Assembly (NCBI GenBank): GCA_014529385.2
Contig: CM043943.1
Span: 154,291,092-154,355,091 of the forward strand
DNA length: 64,000 bases
Direction of reading: 5' to 3'
From: Adiantum capillus-veneris
Lineage: Eukaryota; Streptophyta; Polypodiopsida; Polypodiales; Pteridaceae
The notes below the pieces were generated by a model. The model searched no databases. It saw only the letters and a program-made list of their open reading frames with translations, and was not told the origin of the DNA. The position numbers and the translations under genes are program-made. This document shows, in pieces, positions 47,313 to 57,359 of this stretch. Within the stretch, counting starts at the first letter, position 1. Every line of letters begins with the position of its first letter.

Positions 47313-48104
47313 TGTTAAACTAATCATTTAATATAGGGAAGTGCCAGGGGAGAAAAAGCTAGAATATTGGTTAAGCTGGCAAACCGGCCACAGTAGGGAT
47401 CCAAAAGAGGGAAAATAGGGATCCAAAGGGGGGGGCATCTACAAAAGATCAAGGTGCAACAATGGGCTTAAAAGACCCTAAGGTTCAGTCCATTAAGACT
47501 TCCAAAATGCTAAGGTTCCAAAATTCAAAGGTTGCGTCCAAAGGTCAAAGCCTAGGAAATTTGGATGCTTTGTGTGTGCTCAAAAAGTCTTCATGCATCC
47601 CTACATAGGAGAGGGCAATCCTAGAAGTAGGAGATGAGAGAGAAACACACACACACACACACACACACATTCACAAGCTCCTTTACAGAAACGGAAAGAG
47701 GGACACATTCAGATCCCTAGCCCAGATGCCCACAAGGTGTACTCAAATCCTATTGGATGGCCATGGAGGTGGACCAATGAGAATTAGGCTAGAGTAAATC
47801 TAATTTAATTAATTTAAAACATTTAATAAAAGAAACAATAAGAAATAAGATCTCTAGAAGACTATTGGACAGTCTCCCAAGGGGTCCAATGAGCATTCAA
47901 TAGCCCAATGGCTTGCCTGATTCCTAATGGCCAGGAGACAAAGGGGTCCAATGAGAGTTTAGTTGCATTTATTAAATACCTAAAGCTCTCACAAAAGGGG
48001 GACACATCTCAGAAGGCTATCACTTATGCTGCTTAAATTTCACTGGCTAAAAACCTGGCATGAGCCAATAGGGTGTGAGCATGAGCAAATAGCAAGAGGG
48101 GTCA

Positions 48105-48149
<45 letters not shown>

Positions 48150-48883
48150 ACTGATTTTTCAAAGGCATTATTGCATACACTCTCACACTAGTCCATGTGT
48201 GGAGTAAGAAGACTCTCTCTCTCCTTCTCAAGTTTTAATGAAGAGCTTATTACCTACTCCAAGCTTGTGAGAAGGGACGCCTACACCAACAACTCTTGGC
48301 TTTGTGATGCAAATCCAACCAAGATCCAAGCTTCAATGCATGCTCATCTCCTCTACTATGCTAATTACTGAGCTAAGATATGCTAATATGAGTGATTGAG
48401 ATGTACATCTTTCTCGTAAGACTACTCCTTCTTCCTCTTAATCTACTCTCATACCCCGCTAGCTCTCACCATCTTCGAAGGTGTGTGAGGTCTTGGGTAT
48501 GAGACCATGAGGGAATTGATGTTGTGTTTTATAAGTGATTTGCTTAGTGCTTGAAGTTTCCATCTTCATTGCACTAGCTACTATTGAAGGAACACAAAGA
48601 ATTGTATTGTAAAATGTCTCTCTTGATGGGAGAAACCATAATACAAAGCCTTTTGGAGGGGGGACCGGCTCCATGAAAATCTAGTCCTCAACTGTTGTCA
48701 ATAGCTTAATTTCTCTCTCTTTTAAAGTATTGTTCATGCTATTCAACTAGGTGTTATACTTTTTGTCGCTCTCTCCACCCAAGCACTCTTGTTATTCTCA
48801 TTAGGAATCTATTCTAATGAAATGCTCACTATGTTCATGCTATTTTCCGCTACACACAAGTTACTAGGCTATTAAATGTTACA
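47313..48883 (+). mobile_element. 3' LTR of the plus-strand chromovirus, 1571 bp
   Basis: Starts TGTTAAACTAATCATTTAAT, ends TTAAATGTTACA. Contains (CA)n at 47646-47669 and (GA)n at 48109-48146. No primer-binding site follows; instead CACTA Tnp2 N-terminal sequence resumes. CATG is present at both outer junctions, but a canonical 5-bp target duplication is not evident. Confidence 0.88.
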
Positions 48884-49090
48884 CATGTCATCATCATCAT
48901 CGAAAACATCATTATCTTTGTCAAAATACAAACCATAAAGTTTCTTTAATCTCTCATAGTTGTTTGGATCACTCTTACGAAGAAGTTTCATGCACTAAAT
49001 TGACATATGTGAGATGCCATGAGAAGATAGGTGCACATCATTTTCAACATCATACTTTGGAACCTATCGCATAGACACAATCATAAGCAT
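48884..49090 (-). pseudogene. N-terminal piece of the third CACTA Tnp2
   Basis: Minus strand VHLSSHGISHMS, then LLRKSDPNNYERLKKLYGLY and an Asp run (FDDDDDD), ends at the chromovirus 3' LTR. The next residues (EELDISYYDD) lie on the other side at 41260, so the two pieces form one Tnp2 N-terminal acidic region. One stop is visible. Confidence 0.55.
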
Positions 49091-49301
49091 TCTATATACA
49101 AAAACCAACTTCATATTTTATAAACATACTTAGCATTTACGCAAGAAATAGATTGATTAAGCAAAAAACCAAATAGTATCAAATAATATAGACGTGTAAA
49201 TTCAAAAAATTTGATACATAATCCACAAACATACATTTTCTGTATATACATTTACATATTCAATCTAGAGGTAGAGGTACTGTTTCTGGCCTACAAAATC
49301 C

Positions 49302-50223
49302 TTATTTCACTAATAATTCATCATCAACATGTAATGATCTAATGGCATTTACAAGAATGTATCTTCGAACATATTTGCTCATGTATCCCAGTTCATGTCC
49401 ATTTTTGCATTCCACAAATGTGCAATTGGTTGTTGCATTCCTTCCCTGACTACTATTGATTAGGTTGGCTATGTTTCCATGTGCAGATGGACTACCATCT
49501 ACATAATGTCTTTGACTTTCTATATGGATAATGCCTCTATCTAAAATGGATGTTGCATTGAAACACAAACCATAAGTGGTCATGCTATGGATGTAGCACG
49601 CCGAATGATTCCAAGGACCCCATCTATCTATGGGTCCACAAAAGTACATAAGGATTACCTCTGAATCTGGTGGGACTTGTAGATTTTGTGCAATGAATAG
49701 GCCACGTCCTCCATTCGGAAGGCTAGAAGGAGCTATCATGTAACAAGCACCCCAAAAACTAAAAACATCTCCATCTCTAGGAAGAGATCTTCCATGCCAT
49801 CTCCCATAGTTTCTGCAATTGTACGTCTGCACTAAAGACAATAGAAGATTTGGCAATGCATAATTTCCATGAATCTCGCCCTCAAGGCCGGGAGGCAAAG
49901 CTTGTTGTAAGATGGCCATTTGCAATCTTGGATTGCATGACCTTGTGGTGTGTGCGAATGACAAATAGCTTGATCATAGATAGTATCCTCATAATCAACT
50001 AGAGATGCATGTTCCTACATGTGAGATATTATTTATATTATTGACGCAATTATCTTAAAAAAATAAATAAATATAAATTATAATAAAGAATACTAACCAT
50101 AGGTTGATCTGGGTGTACAAGTGTTGGTGCATGAGCAAAAGCACCCCAATCCACCTCATGTGAGCGACATAAGCATCGTGGCCACACATCCCACTTGGGT
50201 TTCGTGAGCAAGGATGGCTTCAT
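49302..50223 (-). pseudogene. SET-domain-like protein, two exons, with one frameshift
   Basis: Exon 1 (50223-50098) begins MKPSLLTKPKWDVWPRCLCR and ends PTLVHPDQPM at a GTTAGT donor. After an intron with a CATGTAG acceptor (50017), exon 2 reads EHASLVDYEDTIYDQAICHS, and one frameshift near 49920 joins a 220-residue frame. That frame has PNGGRGLFIAQNL (the G-x-G start of SET domains), VILMYFCGPIDRWG (Y-x-G position), HYVDGSPSAHGNIANLINSS (the cofactor-binding N-H-S-C motif altered to N-S-S-Q), and ends VDDELLVK (normally EELLxDYG). The degraded NHSC suggests no methyltransferase activity. Located just upstream of a CACTA Tnp2 on the same strand, so it could be a captured gene. Family assignment rests on motif order only. 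Confidence 0.6.
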
Positions 50224-51055
50224 AACCATTTTTGTAAGTATATATTTACATATTTTTATAGCATAGTTTTTAGAATTATGTGAATAAGAACAACCCTAAA
50301 CTTTGGATCCGTTTTGTACAGACCAAAGATTACACTTGACCTTCGACTCCATCAAAGATTGAGATGGCAACATACCAGGGATACAGAGACTTGCAACGCA
50401 TCTTTCCACAAGCACGCCCTCTTGTGAGTAACACATGTAGCTTTGAGTTAAATCTGTTTATAAAGTTAAAATGATTTTCAACTTAGTTTTTCATTGTCAA
50501 TCGATTTAATTTAACTTTTATGAATGCAAGAGGCTCACAGTGAGAGAGATCTTGAGATTTTTGTGAGAGAGAAGAAGGAGGGTAGGAGGACAGATGAGCA
50601 GCGGGCACGCGTTGCAGCGTCTTGACACGTTGGGAGACAGGCTTCATGTGTTGGGCGACAGGAGGATCGTTTCGACGAGCCTGACACTTATACATAGCCG
50701 TAGTGGCATTTCGATGGATGATCATGTTTGGATGTTGACATTGTATATACATACATTGCTGATGTATTTATTCAATCTGGTTCAGCCAGTTCTAGTCTAC
50801 TTGTACTATAGTACAATTAATTTTCTTCAGTAATATTTAGTTTGTTTCAATTGTTTTTGTTTATATTGTCTAGTTTTTTCATTTATTTTTAGTTTATTTC
50901 AATTGTTTTTCGTTCATCGCATAGTGTCAAGGAAGAAAAGACCATATCATAATCATTCATAGTTTTGATTTTGTTTTCGCATAAATTCATTGGTTCTCTT
51001 TTTGCTGTAGTGTATATAGAACGCTCTCAAGTGTGTACTTTCCGCTTCAAATCTT

Positions 51056-51060
<5 letters not shown>
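50224..51060. other. No gene assigned; short exon-like fragments on plus
   Basis: Plus-strand MATYQGYRDLQRIFPQARPL (50362-50421) ending at a GTGAGT donor and AHSERDLEIFVREKKEGRR (50534-50590) look like exon pieces of a CACTA accessory protein, but I cannot connect them. The remainder to 51060 is AT-rich without motifs. Confidence 0.3.
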
Positions 51061-51102
<42 letters not shown>

Positions 51103-51195
51103 AGAAGAAGAAGAAGAAGAAGAAGATGAAGAAGAGAATTTTAAAGTTGTAAGAAACTATCTCAAGAGACCTTAAAGATATATCCGATGAGAGCC

Positions 51196-51279
<84 letters not shown>

Positions 51280-51289
51280 AATCATTGAG

Positions 51290-51376
<87 letters not shown>
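51061..51376 (-). repeat. GA/GAA/GT microsatellites around a truncated SINE
   Basis: (GA)n 51061-51098, (GAA)n 51099-51127, then 51134-51190 matches the SINE body (TTAAAGTTGTAAGAAACTATCTCAAGAGACC), then (GT)n 51198-51240, (GA)n to 51270, (GT)n 51293-51343 and (GA)n to 51376. The order matches SINE copies A and B in the CACTA element: purine tail, body, then CA/GT run. Confidence 0.75.
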
Positions 51377-51379
<3 letters not shown>

Positions 51380-51527
51380 AATAGGAAGGGAACGGGGTCT
51401 AAGGGGGCCTCTTTATTTTCCATGGGATTAAAAAAGAGATTATGGAAGGGGCAAATGGTGGATGCCATGTGGACTGAAATGGTGGGTATGGCAGGGCCTA
51501 AAAGTAAGTGGTCAAACTTGTACTCTC

Positions 51528-52547
51528 TTATAAAATATAAAGAGAAAATTTCTTTTAAAAACTAAACTTCTCTCAAAATAGTTGAGTAAAAACCAATCCT
51601 TTCTCTCTCTATCGGCTGCCAGTTCCTCCCCCTCTCTCCTAATAGGGGGTCCCTCCAAAAACGTGTTGATCGTTCCCTCCCTCTATCTCTATTGTACCAT
51701 CTCTTACTTCTCTTCACTTCACCTTGTTTCTCTTTCCTTCCTTTTAGTTTTCCCTCCCAAAAGCTCTGTAGCAAACGTTAAACCTCCTTTCCCTCCTCAA
51801 GCTTACTGCATTTTTTATGGTTGCATTCTCCTCAAGCTAAAGTTCTCCATTTCTCCATGGGTTTCACTAAACACCTCTAGCTAAAGCTGAAGTCTACAGC
51901 ATATCCTTCTGCTAGATCATCCCTCTTTCTTTTGTCAACAGGTTTCCTGCTCCTTCTCCATTAAGCTCTCTAGAGAGGATCTACTTCCCTCTCAAGCTTT
52001 GCAACATTATCTTCCACATTAAGCCAACAAGCATGTGGAGCAGTATAGCAGTAAGTGGCATCCTTCACCTTTGTGTACCATCAAGAATCTTTTCCTTTAT
52101 ACAATTGAGAACATGGATGTGTAATGTTTAATCATAAGTGTTTGTGTGCAGGTTGTTCCACTATTCCCCATGGCATCATCAGGTACTCGACAACCTAGGA
52201 GTGTCATTGACTCCATTTCATGCAGCAATGTACAAGATGACAATGGGTATTGGGTGACGATGGAGTTAAAACGAATGATGTGGGTGACAATGCAACCCAG
52301 CTCAAGAGGTGCACACAAGGTCTCAAGGAGACACATGGATTCTCAAGCACACCACTGGAAGGGAAGAATCATGGAGTTCAAGCAAACACAAGACGGTAAG
52401 AGGCTTGCGAAGGTGAAGCATGTGTATGTTGCTTCACCAACTGAATCTAGAGACAACAGTGTCAGAATTGCTCCCTGCACGTTGTGGTGCACAGGGGCAT
52501 TTTTTGCCCCGTCCAACCCCGCCGGGATCCGTCGATGCGTTACCTAG
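51528..52547 (+). CDS. Possible host gene of unknown function (125-residue main exon)
   Basis: A TATA-like TTATAAAATATAAAG (51530-51545) precedes a pyrimidine-rich, leader-like stretch. A CAG acceptor (52149-52151) precedes an exon with ATG at 52170: MASSGTRQPRSVIDSISCSN, NGYWVTMELKRMMWVTMQPS, HHWKGRIMEFKQTQDGKRLA, KVKHVYVASPTESRDNSVRI, stop at 52545-52547. The composition is that of a folded basic protein, and the last part loosely recalls chromatin-associated domains, but I do not recognise it. The end (from about 52480) runs into GGGGCATTTTTTGCCCC and a poly-C run, so the natural C-terminus may be displaced or a splice site missed. Treat start, introns and function as unproven. Confidence 0.35.
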
Positions 52548-52842
52548 TCTTGTTGACCCCGTACGCCCCCCCCCCCCCCCCCGTTTTGCAAAAGAATCAC
52601 CAAGGTGCACCCCTATGCCGCCCGATGGCTACATGTTCGAGGTTGTGTGCATGTGTGTGCATCGGGTGACGAGTCGAGAGCCATGGTGGTCAGCTTAAAT
52701 TTAACATATCCATCAATTCAAATGCTTATAAAAAACAATGTACAATTTAAAATTGAACATTTGCACGGAATGGTAGAAATTCGCCATTTGATATTATAGA
52801 GAAAGATTACAAATCTCATGAAGAGAGAGTACATGGGATAAA

Positions 52843-53735
52843 CTACATCTTATAAAGGAATCCTTCATTTCTTAAATTGATTGCTACGGCTAAATCCGTA
52901 TTTTTTAATGTTACACGCTTTGCATGCACCATACAGGAGATGCCATCCTGAAAAAGCTGCACCAAAATATCTTTGACGGCATCCTGTAGGGCCAGTAGAG
53001 TTGCACGTTGTATTCTTGTAACAGAGTCACTATATTAATCCATCATCTCTCTCACCACCCAAGAGAAGATCGCTTTGGGTATGATTGGTTTAGTGCTCTT
53101 TTGACATTTTCTGATCTCACGCAGAGCCACTGTGCATGGCCTCCATCTCCGCTTTTTTTGTGTTGCTGGTGGTGGTGGAGGAGCCGCCTGCCTGGCCCAT
53201 TGAGGAGGATCATCTTTATATTTTCTTCTCCTCTCCTCTTGGGTTTGTTTCTCTTCAAGTGTCACCTTGTCCCTTTTTCTCTTTGCACATTGCTTGGCTC
53301 CCTGAGGGATTTTTGAAGACCTTGAACTCCCAACCTTTGCTTGTTGGGTGGCTTGAGCTCTATCTTGTGCTGTCTTTCTCTCTGCCTCTGCTCGTGCTTG
53401 TAAGTTTTGCAAATGAGCTCTCTCGGCCTCAGCTTTCTGCCTTTCCTCTTGCTCTCTCTATCTTCTCTGCTCTTCTTGTACTCTCAATGCTTCCTTCTCA
53501 GTTGCCTCTTTCTTCTCATCTACCTCTTTCTTTTCCTTCTCCCTTTGCCTTTTTCTCCTCTTAGCTTCTTGTGCTTTGAAAACGGGGTCGCCTGGTATAA
53601 CTTTGATTACTATTTCTTTGATTCATGGTGGAAACTTTTGCAGCGTAGTATTTGGGATGGCATGAGCACCAATGGTTGTGACAGCAAGCGAGGGTGGCGG
53701 ATTTTCAAGCGGACCTCGGTATTGTTCTTCTATTA
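52843..53735 (-). pseudogene. Histone H3-fold protein, CENH3-like, with long charged N-terminal region
   Basis: One minus-strand frame from 53735 to the stop at 52843-52845, with stops at 53623 (TGA), 53458 (TAG) and 53035 (TAA). N-terminal: proline-rich PLENPPPSLAVTT, then a Lys/Glu/Gln-rich, coiled-coil-like region (KRRKRQREKEKKEVDEKK, ERQKAEAERAHLQNLQARAE). Then basic KKRRWRPCTVALREIRKCQK (53160-53100), near-identical to the H3 sequence before helix 1, IIPKAIFSWVVREMMD, a stop, YSDSVTRIQRATLLALQDAV, DILVQLFQDGI, CMVHAKRVTLKNTDLAVAI. Loop 1 is one residue longer than canonical H3 and reads YSDSVTR, as in CENH3 (YSKDVSR in rice, from memory). The pseudogene state is clear. Whether it is CENH3 or a divergent H3 is inference; H3 fold itself is near certain. 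Confidence 0.85.
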
Positions 53736-54050
53736 CTCTAGGTTCTTGCGTTGCTCTGTGAAGAGTTGAAATGGTGGGGGATCTTGCAGAGGTGTGCAAT
53801 TGGCATGGGTTATATCGCCGAGATCTCCAAAAACATATCGCATGTTGCTTAGATCATGTGGATTCGATGGTTGGGGAGGCTCTTGGGTGTTTCGAGCGTG
53901 CTGGGACACTGGGTTATTCACTTGTGGTTGGGGATGTGGATTTGAAGCCGTAGTTTCTGCATGGGGTTCCAGCTGCGGATTTTCTACGGTGTGAGTGGTT
54001 GTGGTGGTATTGTTGTGCGTAGTGCCAGTCGACTCATGTGAATCGTCCAT
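53733..54050 (-). pseudogene. Asn/Thr/Pro-rich ORF upstream of the histone-fold frame
   Basis: ATG at 54050 gives MDDSHESTGTTHNNTTTTTH, then a His/Gln/Pro-rich low-complexity stretch, then NMRYVFGDLGDITHANCTPL and PPPFQLFTEQRKNLE, stop at 53733. A one-base shift near the end leads into LHRATQEPRVIEEQYRG in the histone-fold frame, so this is probably its N-terminus, joined by a frameshift or a missed intron. No known domain. Confidence 0.45.
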
Positions 54051-54270
54051 GTGATGCAAGATGTGAGTGTGTGTGCGTTTGTGCTCGAGTGGATCTTCTA
54101 GAATGTGCAAACAAGAAATGAACTTCAAGTTGTGAGTAAAAATAAAAAATAACTCCAAAATTGACAAAATTTGTTACATGGAACCACTAATTGGGGCGTC
54201 AACAAATCATGTGGCATTACAATATGGTAGTGTCAAAAAATTATTGGTTTTCCACCCAACGCTTGCCATT

Positions 54271-54609
54271 TCATTGCCTTGTCGCTAACCACCGTTGGAA
54301 TCGATCTTTTACACTAAAAGCATGATATGATTGTGATTGCCTCACACTAACCACTTTCTCTATTCTACATTTCAAGCTTCTTTGCACTCTAGTATTCTTC
54401 CTTTCTCTCTCCACTAAAACTCTGTACAACCAATTGATCATTTCGTGTAGGGCATTGCTCTTTTTCCTCCCACCTCCATGCCTTGTATTTTTAAAATACA
54501 CTGCTTTTGCTTGATAGTGTGAGCGCTCCATTCCTTGGATACTAAAGATGCCCAATGAACAGAATGTGTCGAGAAAAAATGAGGTATGAGCAAAAAGAAT
54601 GTGCTGCAA
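54271..54609 (-). pseudogene. Short basic ORF, unrecognised
   Basis: 112 codons with MERSHYQAKAVYFKNTRHGG, LHEMINWLYRVLVERERKN and FSVKDRFQRWLATRQ. Same strand as, and between, the transposase-like pseudogene and the histone-fold pseudogene. May be the C-terminal part of the former. No family recognised. Confidence 0.3.
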
Positions 54610-54893
54610 AAAAATACAAAATTTTAGTTCAAATGTGATGGTTTTTTACTGCAAAGCCAAAGTGTTCAACCCACCATGTAATGTGTTATGTGCGTCTCCT
54701 CCTAGGCATCCACCATTTGCGTTGTGAAACTATTAATTACAAACTTTAAGGTGGAAATCTCAGTAGAAGTTAGATTTGCCTTTTCAAGCAAACACAAAAT
54801 ATCATCTACATATTGTCACACACGAGCACGCTTAATTCCTAGGGCTGCTTCGTTACCTCTGTAGGTGGTAATTTCACACACTTTTTTCCACAA

Positions 54894-57205
54894 TTAAAAC
54901 TCATTGGCACTTTGGGAGTTAGAATAGTTTGAAATCATATGCATAGCTTTACTACCACCCATACATATTTTATTAGGACAATCCTGTGTACTTCCAGATG
55001 CCTTCTTGTCCTTTGATAACTCTATTGCACCCCCATGCAGGCCAACGCTTGATAGAATAGATTCAAGGTCTCTAATACACTCTTCTCTTCTTTCTGCAAG
55101 CTCCATATTCCAAGAATAATCAATATGGAGCATAAGAAACTTGTCAAGAATTCGTAGACGGGCATGAAGCGTACACACATGCACATTTATCAGAGGAATC
55201 AGTAGAATAGGATCCCAATTTGGATCGTCCATGTCTCGATTAGGGGGGTACACTCTTGTTACAACTAAAGATACCTTGAAACCATTGTTGTAGTGCTTTA
55301 CCCACTGTTTGTGTAGTGGTCACACCTTTCGCAGAATTGACTGCAGCTTTGCCACCCTTACCCTTACCTTTTGCAAAGTTGACTACAGCTTTTCCACCCT
55401 TACCCTTATCCTTGCTCTCAGTTCCTAATGAGACTTTACTATGGCAGCAATAAATGCATGGAAAGAGGGTCATTTCACCTTGCTTGCATTCTAACATACA
55501 CTTGAGAGTTTTCAAGTCTCCTGCCAAATGCCACTCCACTTGGAACATACTTAGACCTAAAACCTGTAATCATTGTCCTTCTTGTTGTTGCCAAATGACA
55601 TCAACGATTGGGATGTGATTAAAATACCATTTGAGGGACTCATGTGTCTCATGTGGGAGATAAAAGCCTACCAGCCACCAAATATTCTTCTCACACTGAA
55701 CACCTAAACAAGTGTTTCCCTTCTCATTGGCATTTAGATCAACATTGACGCCGACCAAGGCTCTGTTCATAAGCGTAATGCTTACCCTTTCAAGCTGTTG
55801 ACCTTTGACAATATGGCATTCATCAAGCTTCATCACAAATATAAATTTGCCATCACACTCCTCCTGTGTTAACCCATAAAATCTAATCATTGACTCCTGG
55901 AGCTTCAACAAATCAATATAGACATTATTGAACTCATTGTAACGAAAGGATTTGTTCTCTTCTAATGGTAGGGAATCCTCCACATATTGAAATCCACCTA
56001 ACAAGCTTGCAACATCATTATTGGCACACCTTTTTGCAATGCTAACACTATAAGGCGTTGGAAGAAACCTAAATATAACCTTTTGCACTGTCATACACCT
56101 CCATCATCTCTTGAGGTGAAACAATGCTCTTTAGCTCATTGAAATACTTTTGGCGCAAAACTTTAGCAATGCCAGCATTGGATGAATCATCTAATAGCTC
56201 CACCAACTCCTTTGGTTTGATGATATGCTACATCAGAGTATGTCCAATCGTTTCAGCATCGGAATCGATTACCATCATCGCCTGAGCCAAGTTCTTGCAT
56301 ATTAAAATAATAATACAGCAACCTGCAAAAAATGTATGAAATTACAAGCTTGCATTTGTATTCCTATCAAGTTTGATAGATACGTTTCTTTCGAGCTCCA
56401 CCGCTTGAAGATAGCATAGACATTGCATGTCTCTTGTGCTTGCAAATTGAGTGAGCTACACCAATTAGCCTCGTGCATTAATACATGGTAAATGCCTTTA
56501 GAATGTGGTTTCCAAAAGAGGCTAGTTCCGGGCCATCTCCAAGTGTCCCATTCAAAGTTGGATTCACAAATTGGCATCACCACCATATCAAGCTCTTTCA
56601 TCACCCAGTAGACTAGTAAGATCTCAAATCCATTTAGTTGAAATTGGATGGCTAAAGAGTCAGTAGTTTTACAGTACTTCCTCTTGCCCCCGGGGCGGTC
56701 ACTTATCAAAAGCTTCCTATATCACGTGTGTTCAAGAGGTTATTAATAATACCTCAATATACATACTATATTTACACTACTTTCCTATTTAAAAAACCCC
56801 CACCCCCCTCTGTATGTATACATTTTGATACATTTTGATCTTTTAATAATCCTCTCCGGTTAACTCACGTGATAGCATACACATTCTAAAAAGTGACCGC
56901 CCCGGGCTCTTGCCATCCCAGAATTTCTCTAGTCGAACGAGCCCCTTATTATTCACATTCCTGGCCGTTTCTATCCAATAGGGGCTTTGCGGCTGCCCCA
57001 ATATTTTAGAGAGCCAAGGGAACCAATGCAAAATGGAGTTCTTAAAGGATCTGGTTGCTTCCCCCCATCCCAAAACCTCAGTTGCTCTTTTGCACTTCCT
57101 CATTAGCTCCCTTGAGAGTCCACCAAATCTAAGATAGGACCACTTCCGGGCGAGAAGTTTGTCGTGCATCACAACCCCCTTCCACTTTCCCCCTTTCGAT
57201 CCCAA
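54894..57205 (-). pseudogene. Unclassified transposase-like protein
   Basis: Minus strand. N-terminal frame (57205-56302 after removing the 218-bp insertion): LSRELMRKCKRATEVLGWGE, LEKFWDG joining KRKYCKTTDSLAIQFQLNGF across the insertion, CESNFEWDTWRWPG. Middle (56250-56095): KPKELVELLDDSSNAGIAKV. After a frameshift, 56094-55240 reads FRFLPTPYSVSIAKRCAN, FIFVMKLDECHIVKGQQLER (possible first Asp), a TGA at 55570, then WHLAGDLKTLKCMLECKQGE (GDLK, possible second Asp) and PCIYCCHSK (CxxC). A frame from 55253 reads MDDPNWDPILLIPLINVHVC and LHARLRILDKFLMLHI. The GDLK, CxxC and LHARxRI order recalls DDE-type transposases of poorly classified eukaryotic families. Catalytic Glu not identified. No TIR found for the whole element. 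Confidence 0.55.
56689..56906. mobile_element. 218-bp MITE with perfect 16-bp TIRs and 8-bp target duplication
   Basis: Ends are CCCGGGGCGGTCACTT (56689-56704) and its exact reverse complement (56891-56906). CTCTTGCC flanks on both sides (56681-56688 and 56907-56914). The inside is AT-rich and non-coding, with a weaker inner inverted match (TATCACGTG near 56727 and CACGTGATA near 56866). Removing it with one repeat copy restores the host frame (FWDG to KRKYC). The 8-bp duplication is typical of hAT and some other superfamilies; the CCCGGGG terminus is not a standard hAT end. Confidence 0.93.
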
Positions 57206-57359
57206 TTATGGTCTCATTGGCTAAACAGGAAATGCTTGATGAGGCATAACCCCTTTTATTTAATAAAATGTTGCCTACCTAGTTTGTGATGCATATAGAG
57301 CACCCATCACATGCTAAATAGGAGTATTTTGATTAAATAAAGAAGAATTGCTAGATCAA
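57206..57359. other. Short spacer, nothing recognised
   Basis: AT-rich sequence between the transposase-like pseudogene and the SINE trimer. No motif seen. Confidence 0.4.

Noticed and set aside
41262-48888. Target-site duplication for the plus-strand chromovirus
   Set aside because: TCTCA before and CATGT after the LTRs do not match; CATG at both junctions would need non-canonical LTR ends.
53136-53769. Plus-strand Leu/Phe/Ser-rich ORFs suggesting membrane proteins
   Set aside because: They are the antisense shadow of the Lys/Glu-rich part of the histone-fold pseudogene.
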